Shown here in pieces: positions 7,012-14,810 of a stretch of DNA of 16,148 nucleotides. The stretch spans positions 1-16,148 of the forward strand of contig CAMAUB010000011.1 in assembly GCA_945861315.1 (NCBI GenBank). Reading direction: 5' to 3'. This DNA is from Chlamydia trachomatis (GTDB taxonomy: Bacteria; Chlamydiota; Chlamydiia; Chlamydiales; JAAKFR01). Every line of letters begins with the position of its first letter. Position 1 is the first letter of the stretch. The notes under the pieces were generated by a model. It was not told the DNA's origin. It saw only the letters and a list, made by a program, of their open reading frames with translations, and did no database searches. Both the position numbers and the translations under genes were made by a program.

Positions 7012-9462
7012 TTGGAACATCCAGAACCACATCATTTTCACGAAACACTAGAGGAACAGCTTCATGAGGCTATCGAAGAGAGTTCTCATGATGAGGTTCC
7101 TTTTGCTGAGAAACATTATCCAAGTGAGCTATTTGTCCTGCCCTTGAATCGACGTCCCTTTTTTCCGGGGATGGCAGCACCTGTCATCATTGAGCCTGGT
7201 CCTTTTTATGAGGTTTTAAAAACGATTGCCAAGCAAGAGAAGAAGTATGTCGCTCTTGTTTTGACAAAGAAAGAAAATGTTAACATTAATAAGATTGGTT
7301 TTAAAGGACTTAACAAAGTTGGTGTTTTAGCGCGCATTTTACGAATTATCCCGATGGATGGGGGTGGTGCGCAAATCGTTCTCAATATGGAAGAGCGTCT
7401 TCAGATTGAGCAACCACGTAAGTCTAAATATTTGAAAGCGAAGATGAGCTACCATCCTGATGAGCGCGAGATTACTGAAGAGCTAAAGGCGTATTCAATC
7501 AACATTATTTCGGTGATTAAAGAGTTATTGAAACTCAATCCTCTTTTCAAAGAAGAGCTGCAAATCTTTTTGGGGCATTCGGATTTTACAGAACCGGGGA
7601 AATTAGCTGATTTTGCTGTTGCTCTAACAACAGCAACAAGAGAAGAACTTCAGCAAGTCCTTGAAGCTTTTGAAATTCAATCACGCATTGATATTGCCCT
7701 CAACCTATTAAAAAAAGAGCTAGACTTAAGCCGTCTGCAAAGTTCAATCAACCAAAAAATTGAAGCGACAATTACAAAGAGTCAAAAGGAATATTTCCTT
7801 CGCGAGCAGTTGAAGACAATCAAGATAGAGCTTGGGATTGAAAAAGAAGAGCGTTCTATTGATATTGAAAAGTTTGAAGCACGTCTGCGTAAATTGGACG
7901 TACCAAGTGACATCATGGAAACTATTCAAGATGAGCTTGATAAACTCGGTTCTCTTGATTCAATGTCTGCTGAATACTCTGTTTGCCGCAACTATCTTGA
8001 TTGGTTGACAATTATTCCTTGGGGCTTGTTTAGCAAAGAGCGACATGACCTTATAAAAGCAGAAGCAATTTTACATAAAGATCACTACGGTCTTGATGAA
8101 ATTAAAGAGCGAATTTTGGAATTGATCTCTGTTGGAAAGTTGACCAATGGATTGAAGGGAAGCATCATCTGTTTAGTCGGCCCTCCAGGTGTTGGAAAGA
8201 CAAGTGTAGGCAAAAGTATTGCGCGTGCACTCAACCGAAAGTTTTTCCGTTTTTCAGTAGGTGGAATGCGTGATGAGGCTGAGATCAAAGGACATAGACG
8301 AACTTATATTGGTGCGATGCCAGGGAAGTTAGTTCAAGCGCTCAAGCAGTCGAAGACAATGAATCCGGTTATTATGATCGATGAGGTGGACAAGATGGGA
8401 GCTAGCTATCAGGGAGATCCTGCAGCAGCTCTACTTGAAGTCCTTGACCCTGAACAAAACAAAGACTTTTTAGACCACTATCTCGATGTACGTCTTGATC
8501 TTTCAAATGTCCTCTTCATCGTCACCGCCAACATGCTCGACACAATTCCTGAGCCCTTACTCGATAGAATGGAAATCTTACGTTTATCTGGCTATATCAT
8601 GGAAGAAAAGGTGCAGATCGCAAAGAAATATTTGATTCCCCGCTCTCGCAAGGATATGGGATTGAAATCAACAGATGTCGGCTATACAACAGAAGCATTG
8701 CGCGCAATTATCAACGGCTATGCACGTGAAGCGGGAGTGAGAACACTTGAGAATAATATCAAAAAGATTTTTCGCCGTGTCGCACTTGAACTTGTACGCG
8801 AAAAAGATAAGGGGAGACGCAAAACAGATAAGTGGCACATCAACAAAGAATCTTTAGTTAATTATTTGGGCAAGCCAATTTTCTTGACCGATCGCTTTTA
8901 TGAGCGTACTCCAATTGGCGTGGCAACTGGACTTGCATGGACCTCTCTTGGCGGTGCAACACTCTATATCGAGACGATCAAAGTCTCTGCTGAGAGAACA
9001 GGAATGATGTTGACTGGTCAAGTGGGTGATGTCATGAAAGAGTCGTCTCAGATTGCATGGAGCTATCTCAATAGTGAGATTCATAAATATGCTCCAGGAC
9101 ACACCTTCTTTGAAAAGTCTCAGGTACACATTCACATCCCTGAGGGAGCAACACCAAAAGATGGTCCTTCCGCTGGCTCCACAATGGTGACAGCTTTGCT
9201 CTCTCTTCTTCTCAATGTTCCAGTGTTAGATAATTTGGGAATGACAGGCGAGCTCACTTTGACCGGTAGAATTTTGGCTGTAGGTGGAATCCGAGAGAAA
9301 TTGATTGCTGCCAAGCGTAGCGGTTTAGAAATTTTAATCTTTCCAAAAGATAATCTACGTGATTATGAAGAGCTTCCAAACTTTCTAAAAAAGCATCTTG
9401 AAGTCCATTTTGTTGAACATTACGATGAAGTGTATCGAATTGCCTTCCCGGAGATCGATTGA
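7012..9462 (+). CDS. lon: ATP-dependent Lon protease
   Basis: This 816-residue protein is the usual size for LonA. It carries an N-terminal substrate-recognition domain (about 40-235), a coiled region, an AAA+ ATPase with Walker A GPPGVGKT (390-397) and Walker B IMIDEVDK (D457-E458), and a C-terminal protease domain. The catalytic dyad is intact: S720 in PKDGPSAG and K763 in GGIREK, 43 residues apart as in Escherichia coli. It degrades misfolded and regulatory proteins in the cytosol. It begins with TTG; the start is supported by AAGGA six bases upstream and by the absence of a nearby ATG. Its TGA overlaps the next ATG by one base (TGATG), so it heads a translationally coupled series. Confidence 0.98.
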   Translation: MEHPEPHHFHETLEEQLHEAIEESSHDEVPFAEKHYPSELFVLPLNRRPFFPGMAAPVIIEPGPFYEVLKTIAKQEKKYVALVLTKKENVNINKIGFKGLNKVGVLARILRIIPMDGGGAQIVLNMEERLQIEQPRKSKYLKAKMSYHPDEREITEELKAYSINIISVIKELLKLNPLFKEELQIFLGHSDFTEPGKLADFAVALTTATREELQQVLEAFEIQSRIDIALNLLKKELDLSRLQSSINQKIEATITKSQKEYFLREQLKTIKIELGIEKEERSIDIEKFEARLRKLDVPSDIMETIQDELDKLGSLDSMSAEYSVCRNYLDWLTIIPWGLFSKERHDLIKAEAILHKDHYGLDEIKERILELISVGKLTNGLKGSIICLVGPPGVGKTSVGKSIARALNRKFFRFSVGGMRDEAEIKGHRRTYIGAMPGKLVQALKQSKTMNPVIMIDEVDKMGASYQGDPAAALLEVLDPEQNKDFLDHYLDVRLDLSNVLFIVTANMLDTIPEPLLDRMEILRLSGYIMEEKVQIAKKYLIPRSRKDMGLKSTDVGYTTEALRAIINGYAREAGVRTLENNIKKIFRRVALELVREKDKGRRKTDKWHINKESLVNYLGKPIFLTDRFYERTPIGVATGLAWTSLGGATLYIETIKVSAERTGMMLTGQVGDVMKESSQIAWSYLNSEIHKYAPGHTFFEKSQVHIHIPEGATPKDGPSAGSTMVTALLSLLLNVPVLDNLGMTGELTLTGRILAVGGIREKLIAAKRSGLEILIFPKDNLRDYEELPNFLKKHLEVHFVEHYDEVYRIAFPEID

Positions 9463-9953
9463 TGAGTTGGAAAGAGTATAGTCAAAAGAAAGTTGTCAAT
9501 CCAAAAGAGCTCAAAGAGCGTGTGCAAACTTGGAGAGAGGAAGGGAAGAGTATTGCAACACTCAATGGTTCGTTTGATCTGCTACATGCTGGACACCTTT
9601 ATATGATTTATGAGGCTGCTCAAACAGCTGATATTTTACTTCTCGCCTTAAATAGCGATGCGTCAATTAGAGCGTACAAGGGGGCAAACAGACCCATCAT
9701 CTCTCTTCCATATCGAATTGAGATGGTTACTGCACTTGAGTTTGTCGACTATGTGACATGGTTTGATGAAACGGACCCCCGTTGCCTAATTCAAACAGTT
9801 CAACCTGACGTTCATGTGAATGGGGTTGAATATGGAGAGAGTTGTATTGAAGCCGATATTGTCAAAAAGGTAGGGGCAAAACTCCACCTTGTGGATAGAA
9901 TTCCTGGTTTGGCAACATCCGATGTAATCAAAAAGGTAATAACATGCGTCTGA
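9462..9953 (+). CDS. Nucleotidyltransferase similar to the HldE C-terminal (heptose 1-phosphate adenylyltransferase) domain
   Basis: This is a 163-residue single-domain enzyme of the cytidylyltransferase-like fold. LNGSFDLLHAGHLYMI places the HxGH nucleotide-binding motif at 42-45. A tail with PDVHVNG, then IPGLATSDVI, matches the adenylyltransferase half of HldE/RfaE, which converts heptose 1-phosphate plus ATP to an ADP-heptose for lipopolysaccharide core. The sugar-kinase half is absent, as in split HldC proteins. The ATG at 9462 overlaps the lon stop and has GGAG eight bases upstream; a TTG one codon earlier is less likely. Chlamydiaceae lipopolysaccharide is known to have Kdo but no heptose core, so the substrate is open; glycerol phosphate or another sugar phosphate is possible. 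Confidence 0.8.
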   Translation: MSWKEYSQKKVVNPKELKERVQTWREEGKSIATLNGSFDLLHAGHLYMIYEAAQTADILLLALNSDASIRAYKGANRPIISLPYRIEMVTALEFVDYVTWFDETDPRCLIQTVQPDVHVNGVEYGESCIEADIVKKVGAKLHLVDRIPGLATSDVIKKVITCV

Positions 9954-11131
9954 TTTGTACCATCTCACCCGAAGAGTCGAAGGAAAACCCCTTTGAATTT
10001 TCATTCTACTTAACGGGACAAGGGATTGAAAATGAGTGCGAGGAAATTCCCCCTTCAACCCATCATAAGCTACACTATCGCATTTGGGTTTTTGAAGAAG
10101 ATATGGTTGATAAAGCTCAAGAGATCTATAATAATTACCAAATAAATCCATCAGACCCACTTTTTAAATCACACTTTGAAAAATCTTCTCAAGTAACTAA
10201 AATAGAGGAAGAAGAGGCATGTATAGCTCCCGAGGCTACCCGTCGTCGCAGCCGCTTTCTTTCCGCGGCCCCTTATGGACCCATCTCAGTTCTCATTTTA
10301 ATCATCGTGATTGGCCTTTTTTTCTGGGCACAACTTGGACGGGAACACTCTGTCAACCCACCTACTATTCCTGGAATTATAGCAGCTCCTGTTCTCTCCC
10401 CTGTTGAACGTGTGATGGTTTTTGACTACCCCACTTATTTTCTAATGCGCGATCAACTCCTAACAGCTTATACAGCTAAAGATATCGAAGAGAAAAAAGC
10501 CCCTTCTGCTCAAGCCAAAGCACTCATTACCAAATTAAAGACACTGCCAAATTGGATGGGAATTTATGACCGCATCATCTTTTTTTTCCAAGGCAAACCC
10601 GCTCCCATTAACTATAGTGGCCCTCTTTTTGGTGATATTGCTAAAGGAGAGGTATGGCGTTTATTTACCCCAGCTCTGCTCCATTTTGATTTCCTGCACA
10701 TCTTCTTCAATATTCTGTGGTTTATTCTCTTAGGAAATCAAATTGAATTTCGCATCGGATCTTTGCGCTACTTAGGATTGATTCTAGTCCTGGGCATTAC
10801 AACAAATGTAGGTCAGTACTTGATGAGTGGCCCTTTTTTCATGGGCTTATCTGGCATTGTGTGTGGAATGGCTGCCTTTATCTGGGCGCGTCAACAAATT
10901 GCTCCTTGGGAGGGCTATTTGCTCCATCGTTTCACCCTGATCTTTTTGGGGATTTTTGTTGTTGGCATGTTTCTTCTACAACTCATCTTCTTTTTTATGC
11001 AAACTGTAGGAACCTTCGAGCTCAATGTTGGCATTGCCAATACAGCACACTTAACTGGTGCGCTAGTTGGCTATATCATGGGACGGATGCGCCGCGTTTT
11101 TGCTCTGCGCGAGAGGAGCCCGGTCAAATGA
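9944..11131 (+). CDS. glpG: Rhomboid intramembrane serine protease, GlpG-like
   Basis: This 395-residue protein has a GlpG-type N-terminal cytoplasmic domain (about 1-70, with QGIENE, IWVFEEDM and a closing NPSDP). A first helix is at 115-131, an unusually long loop of about 100 residues follows, and then the rhomboid core of about five helices. Rhomboid signatures are all present: H252-xxx-N256 in LHIFFN, the nucleophile S303 in GLSG, and H369 in ANTAHLTG. It cleaves transmembrane substrates within the bilayer. It overlaps the previous gene by 10 bp, with an AAAAGG ribosome-binding site. The long loop may form an extra periplasmic element. I do not recall a rhomboid at this position in Chlamydia, so it is probably a lineage-specific insertion. 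Confidence 0.92.
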   Translation: MRLICTISPEESKENPFEFSFYLTGQGIENECEEIPPSTHHKLHYRIWVFEEDMVDKAQEIYNNYQINPSDPLFKSHFEKSSQVTKIEEEEACIAPEATRRRSRFLSAAPYGPISVLILIIVIGLFFWAQLGREHSVNPPTIPGIIAAPVLSPVERVMVFDYPTYFLMRDQLLTAYTAKDIEEKKAPSAQAKALITKLKTLPNWMGIYDRIIFFFQGKPAPINYSGPLFGDIAKGEVWRLFTPALLHFDFLHIFFNILWFILLGNQIEFRIGSLRYLGLILVLGITTNVGQYLMSGPFFMGLSGIVCGMAAFIWARQQIAPWEGYLLHRFTLIFLGIFVVGMFLLQLIFFFMQTVGTFELNVGIANTAHLTGALVGYIMGRMRRVFALRERSPVK

Positions 11132-11406
11132 ACTGCTTACAAACGTGTGGTCTCTACCCTTCCCAAAAAATAGTTGCAAAGATCAGCCAGCCATGGCAAA
11201 CACGCTATGACATAGCAACACGCGTTGCTATATTTGCGGTCTGCTTTTTAAGTGTGATCGGCATTGTTTTAATGACCCTTGGATTTTATCAAAAAGTCCA
11301 CCCAATGATGGGTGTTGGAATTCTTTGCTCAACAGTAATCCCTATCTTCCTTATTTGTTCTCTTCGCGCTCATGGCGGCTCTCAGCTTCTTGCCATTTAT
11401 ACCTAA
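11128..11406 (+). CDS. Small two-helix membrane protein, candidate inclusion-membrane (Inc-like) protein
   Basis: This is a 92-residue protein whose ATG overlaps the rhomboid stop (ATGA, 11128-11131), with GGAG about nine bases upstream. That makes it a real coupled gene. About 32 polar residues precede two hydrophobic helices (about 33-53 and 59-79) separated only by the short turn FYQKVHP. The tail is 13 residues. This closely spaced pair is the hallmark of chlamydial Inc proteins, which are exported by type III secretion. In Chlamydia a small hypothetical gene (CT345), which I recall being listed among predicted Incs, occupies the same place between lon and the RNase Z gene. No enzymatic motif is seen. 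An ordinary inner-membrane partner of the rhomboid is the main alternative. Confidence 0.7.
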   Translation: MNCLQTCGLYPSQKIVAKISQPWQTRYDIATRVAIFAVCFLSVIGIVLMTLGFYQKVHPMMGVGILCSTVIPIFLICSLRAHGGSQLLAIYT

Positions 11407-11419
11407 CTTGAAGTATACT
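11390..11419 (+). promoter_or_regulatory. Candidate promoter for rnz, giving a leaderless or near-leaderless transcript
   Basis: TTGCCA (11390-11395), an 18-bp spacer and TATACT (11414-11419) each match the consensus at five of six positions. The -10 ends only eight bases before the rnz ATG (11428-11430), so the transcript would start within about two bases of the start codon. There is no Shine-Dalgarno in front of this ATG (CTCCCTCCCC), which fits a leaderless message. The promoter lies inside the 3' end of the 92-residue gene. Confidence 0.5.
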
Positions 11420-11427
11420 CCCTCCCC

Positions 11428-12339
11428 ATGAGTGTTCGTGACTTAACAATCTTAGGCTCTTCGAGCCAACAGCCGACACGTCGGCGTAACCATGGAGCTT
11501 ACCTAATTCGTTGGAATGAGGAAGGACTTCTTTTCGATCCAGGCGAAGGGACGCAGCGTCAATTTATTTTTGCAAATATTGCCCCACCCGTTGTCACACG
11601 TATCTTTGTCAGCCATTTTCATGGCGATCATTGCCTTGGACTTGGCTCGATGCTCATGCGTCTTAATCTTGACAAAGTTAATCATGAAATTCATTGCTAC
11701 TATCCAGCTAGTGGAAAGAAATACTTTGATCGCCTTCGCTACGGAACAATTTACCACGAAACAACCAAAGTTATTGAGCACCCCGTTTTAAAAGCTGGCC
11801 TTGTCCATGATGACGGGAAGTTTTGCATTGAAGCTACCTTCCTAGAGCATGGAGTTGATACGATTGCATGGCGTATCACAGAACCTGATCGAATCAAATT
11901 TGACCAAGATAAGTTGCTTGCCGCTGGCATCAAAGGGCCACTTATACGCGATTTGATTAAACATGAAGAGATCACATTAGAGGGGAAAACTACACGTCTT
12001 GAAGAAGTGAGTTGGATCCGCAAAGGAGATGCTGTTGCAGTGATAAGTGATACACTCCCCTGCCAAAATGCTATTGATATTGCACGCGGTGCAAAAATTC
12101 TGCTATGTGAGAGCACCTATCTTGAAATGCATAAAAAACTTGCACGCGAACACTATCATCTGACTGCAAAGCAGGCCGCCACTATTGCTAAGGAAGCTGG
12201 TGTTGAGAGGTTAATCTTGACCCACTTTTCTGCCCGTTACCTCAATATAAATGAATTTAAAAGTGAAGCAGAAGAAATCTTTCCAAACGTCGATGTTGCC
12301 GAAGATCTCAAAGTATTCCCTTTTCCTACAAATGGATAG
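11428..12339 (+). CDS. rnz: Ribonuclease Z (tRNA 3'-processing endonuclease)
   Basis: This 303-residue protein is a short-form tRNase Z of the metallo-beta-lactamase fold. The zinc motif HFHGDH lies at 63-68, after [10 protein letters not shown] (about 36-45), which is a tRNase Z signature. The C-terminal LTHFSARY supplies the last metal histidine and the family HFSxRY motif. The enzyme cuts tRNA precursors after the discriminator base. It is the equivalent of the metal-dependent hydrolase gene (CT346) that precedes xerC in Chlamydia. It follows the 92-residue gene by 21 bp and precedes the 413-residue gene by 3 bp. No Shine-Dalgarno is seen, and a promoter directly abuts the ATG. Confidence 0.93.
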   Translation: MSVRDLTILGSSSQQPTRRRNHGAYLIRWNEEGLLFDPGEGTQRQFIFANIAPPVVTRIFVSHFHGDHCLGLGSMLMRLNLDKVNHEIHCYYPASGKKYFDRLRYGTIYHETTKVIEHPVLKAGLVHDDGKFCIEATFLEHGVDTIAWRITEPDRIKFDQDKLLAAGIKGPLIRDLIKHEEITLEGKTTRLEEVSWIRKGDAVAVISDTLPCQNAIDIARGAKILLCESTYLEMHKKLAREHYHLTAKQAATIAKEAGVERLILTHFSARYLNINEFKSEAEEIFPNVDVAEDLKVFPFPTNG

Positions 12340-12342
12340 AGC

Positions 12343-13584
12343 ATGATGATAGCAACTTCATTGATGTCACAGTGCCGAGATGCTGTTCAAGTTCATCATG
12401 AAAACTGCCTAGTAAGCCTTAAAGGCGTCTATGTTACAGCAAAAAGGGTCATGGCACTTGACGTGTCAACTATGCAGCAGATCTATAGAGAAAGAGAATG
12501 TGCCCCCTATGATTATTTCTTGCAAAATCTTCTACAATGTAGACTTTTTGTATTGAAAAACTCTCCATCTCCATTCGACAGATGTGACCTTATTGTTCCG
12601 ATTTGTGAAAATGGGTGTATAAGAGCAACTATTTTACGGGCCACATTAGAACTGCGCTTGCCAAATTTGTGCACAACACGTCCCTTTCAAGGCTTACCGA
12701 GTCCAAGTCGCGTTGAAAACCAAAGGCTCATAGAAATAGGGATAAAAGCTGCAACTGGAAAACATTATTTCCCTTCTCCCTTAACCCTTGCAGATATTCC
12801 AAAACTTATTGCACGCATCGGCCAACCACCTATAATGAGAGAAGCAAGTTTTAGAACATTACTTGATGAATTCATCATTCCGCTTAAAAGTGCCGTTATA
12901 CAGATCTCTCGTGGATCTGAGCTTTTGAAGAATATGCATTTTCCTCTTTTGGCTATCTTTCATATGCATAGGCAAGCCCTCCCCCAATCTCCTTCCTTTT
13001 TTTCTAAGCTAACACACATAATTAGCTGGCTTGGCGAGATAGCCGAGACCCTGGAACGACCATCAATTACAATTGATGATCAACCTCCTGAGGATATTAG
13101 ATTTTTTTTTCGCCACTTAATGAGTGCTGTTGAAATAATACAAGAGTTTCTCCAAGAACTAGTTAACACTCAACAAACGTGGAATCATTTACTTGAGCAA
13201 CTTCCACAGAGACCTCAATGCGTTGAAGATTTACAGGAAGTTCATAGATTGACTCAGTTGATTGACCTCTGCTTAACACAGCTGCGATCTGACTCTTCGC
13301 AAAGCCATTTTTCTTACACCCAAATGCATAGACGAGCCGAAAGCCGCCACATTTTCTCTTGTAGGCGTCTTATTCTTATGACTTGCTCTGCAGAGACTCT
13401 CCCCTATCTTGCTCCCTACGCATCTGAGCATGTTCAGATCCATCTTATTCCAAATGTCTCAAGAGTACTTGAAAATGTTCTTAGTGTTGACGATGCTGCT
13501 TATAAAACAACTATGGTTATCAGCTCTATTTTACAACTTAGTACACCACCTGAGCCCTTATCTGATTCTGATTTGGAAGATTAA
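12343..13584 (+). CDS. Hypothetical protein, lineage-specific insertion between rnz and xerC
   Basis: I do not recognise this 413-residue protein. It is mostly helical and soluble by appearance, with no signal peptide or membrane helix. It is rich in His and Cys for its size; C81, C88 and C92 cluster in CDLIVPICENGC. Hydrophobic-amphipathic helices fill about 150-345, and the tail is acidic (SDSDLED). The start is one of two adjacent ATGs (12343 or 12346), three bases after the rnz stop, with a weak GGAT upstream. The close spacing to rnz and the uninterrupted frame argue that it is a true gene. As I recall, Chlamydia has no gene at this position. A type III effector is possible but nothing in the sequence proves it. 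Confidence 0.75.
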   Translation: MMIATSLMSQCRDAVQVHHENCLVSLKGVYVTAKRVMALDVSTMQQIYRERECAPYDYFLQNLLQCRLFVLKNSPSPFDRCDLIVPICENGCIRATILRATLELRLPNLCTTRPFQGLPSPSRVENQRLIEIGIKAATGKHYFPSPLTLADIPKLIARIGQPPIMREASFRTLLDEFIIPLKSAVIQISRGSELLKNMHFPLLAIFHMHRQALPQSPSFFSKLTHIISWLGEIAETLERPSITIDDQPPEDIRFFFRHLMSAVEIIQEFLQELVNTQQTWNHLLEQLPQRPQCVEDLQEVHRLTQLIDLCLTQLRSDSSQSHFSYTQMHRRAESRHIFSCRRLILMTCSAETLPYLAPYASEHVQIHLIPNVSRVLENVLSVDDAAYKTTMVISSILQLSTPPEPLSDSDLED

Positions 13585-13586
13585 TG

Positions 13587-13609
13587 ACTTGATAAAAAAA
13601 AAATCAAGT
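13587..13609. repeat. Perfect 7-bp inverted repeat with an A9 loop
   Basis: ACTTGAT (13587-13593) and ATCAAGT (13603-13609) flank nine A residues, three bases after the stop of the 413-residue gene and just before xerC. With only two G-C pairs and no U tract on the plus strand it is not a standard terminator. It could weakly limit read-through or act as a protein site. Its right arm includes one of the possible TTG starts of xerC. Confidence 0.6.
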
Positions 13610-13626
13610 TGATACTAGGTGGTGTG

Positions 13627-14595
13627 TTGATTAAAGCTGCTTATGATTTTCTTGAATATCTTAGAAGTGTGAAAAATGCTTCCGAACATACAGTGCGCAA
13701 TTATGCAATCGATCTCAATGCCCTCTTGCAATTTCTAAAACAGCAACATTGTAGCGCAGAGGCACTACCAGAAAAGATTTCTTATATGCAAGAGTACGAA
13801 GATCGAGATCGCCGCTATGATGACCTTCTCTCTTTTCACCAGATTGATCGGCAAGTGATCCGCACTTTTATGGCCAACCTCGATGTAAAAAAACGAACAA
13901 TTGTGCGCCGCCTCTCTTCTCTGCGTTCTTTTTTTAAGTTTTGCATGCTGCAAGGACTTGTTCAACAAAGCCCACTTGAACTCATTGAGAGTCCAAAGCT
14001 TGATAAGCGCATTCCTCTCTCTTTGAACTTTGACCAGGTTCAACATCTTTTTGATCAACCAGACATAAGCCATTACTTGGGGTTTCGAGATCGGTGTATC
14101 ATGGAGCTTTTCTACAGCTCCGGTTTACGCGTTAGTGAGCTTGTCTTGTTAAATCGCACCGATGTCGATATAAGAGGGCTGGTCATCCGATTGCTTGGAA
14201 AAGGTAAAAAGGAACGCATTATTCCAATCACTAAAAATGCGGCCGATTGGATTGTTTCCTATCTAGACCATGAGCAACGCCATAAAAGCTGCGAGGGGCA
14301 TTTGGCAGAGGTTGATTCTAAGGCAATCTTTCTTAATCGAAATGGGACACGCCTCTCAACGCGCTCTGTCGACAGGAAATTTGACAAACACCTTACTGCA
14401 AGTGGCCTAGCCGGAAAGGTTACACCACATACAATTCGCCATACAATTGCAACACACTGGCTTGAAAATGGGATGGATTTAAAAACGATTCAACTCCTTC
14501 TAGGCCATAGCTCTCTTTCCACAACAACCCTTTATACTCATGTCTCTACCCGGCTTAAAAAAGAAGTTTATGACAAGGCTCATCCAAGGGCTTGA
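13627..14595 (+). CDS. xerC: Tyrosine recombinase XerC
   Basis: This 322-residue protein has the SAM-like N-terminal DNA-binding domain (ASEHTVRNYAIDLNALLQF) and a complete catalytic domain. Active-site residues are R168 (SGLRVSEL), K195 (GKGKKER), H268 and R271 (HTIRHT), H294 (LLGHSS) and Y303 (TTLYTHV). With XerD it resolves chromosome dimers at dif. No ATG is available near the start. I chose TTG at 13627 because AGGTGG lies at 13617-13622 and the result (MIKAAYDFLEYL) aligns with the usual XerC start. A TTG at 13609 would add six residues. It corresponds to CT347 of Chlamydia. No dif-like site is evident nearby. It is the last core gene before the accessory tail. Confidence 0.93.
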   Translation: MIKAAYDFLEYLRSVKNASEHTVRNYAIDLNALLQFLKQQHCSAEALPEKISYMQEYEDRDRRYDDLLSFHQIDRQVIRTFMANLDVKKRTIVRRLSSLRSFFKFCMLQGLVQQSPLELIESPKLDKRIPLSLNFDQVQHLFDQPDISHYLGFRDRCIMELFYSSGLRVSELVLLNRTDVDIRGLVIRLLGKGKKERIIPITKNAADWIVSYLDHEQRHKSCEGHLAEVDSKAIFLNRNGTRLSTRSVDRKFDKHLTASGLAGKVTPHTIRHTIATHWLENGMDLKTIQLLLGHSSLSTTTLYTHVSTRLKKEVYDKAHPRA

Positions 14596-14703
14596 GCTTG
14601 AATGAATATATATATTGAAACGACATGCTGTGTCTAAATTTTTCGATCTAAGATATTTAATAGCGGCACTATAAATTAGAAACTGTCAAAGTCAGGACTA
14701 AAT

Positions 14704-14727
14704 TATAGTCGATTAAATCCGGAATGA
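14704..14727 (+). repeat. 24-bp dispersed repeat, copy 2
   Basis: This copy is identical to 147-170 at 23 of 24 bases and in the same orientation. It sits about 108 bp past the end of xerC, at the change from AT-rich to GC-rich sequence. A shorter, weaker relative (TATAGTTGATTAAAT) occurs at 6318-6332 between tsaB and rpsU. The tight bounds and the edge position suggest a mobile-element end or a small genomic repeat. Confidence 0.7.
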
Positions 14728-14765
14728 AGCCACAGGCGGCCTGCATGCGACCCGCTGCTCAATGC

Positions 14766-14810
14766 GCTAGAGTGCTCCCAGGTTTTATTCACCTGGTGGT
14801 GCACACTAGC
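14766..14810. repeat. Long imperfect stem-loop, possible terminator or repeat element
   Basis: GCTAG-A-GTGC (14766-14775) pairs with GCAC-A-CTAGC (14801-14810), nine pairs around one A-A mismatch. After a small internal loop, CCAGGT (14778-14783) pairs with ACCTGG (14791-14796) around a 7-nt loop. The structure is strong on either strand and lies 28 bp past the end of the Inc-like gene. It lacks a U tract. It could stop convergent transcription, protect a 3' end, or be a REP-like element. Confidence 0.6.

Noticed and set aside
10861..11127. Upstream extension of the 92-residue protein frame
   Set aside because: It lies wholly inside the rhomboid gene in another frame; the ATG at 11128 has a ribosome-binding site and the usual ATGA coupling.
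14596..14703. dif site next to xerC
   Set aside because: AT-rich palindromic sequence is present but no recognisable XerC/XerD arms with a 6-bp centre.
147..14727. Composite transposon bounded by the 24-bp repeats
   Set aside because: The enclosed genes are conserved housekeeping genes in chlamydia-like order, so the block is ancestral and not a mobile cargo.
14775..14799. tRNA T-arm-like stem with a 7-nt loop
   Set aside because: The loop is TTTATTC rather than TTCRANY, and no acceptor, D or anticodon stems can be built around it.
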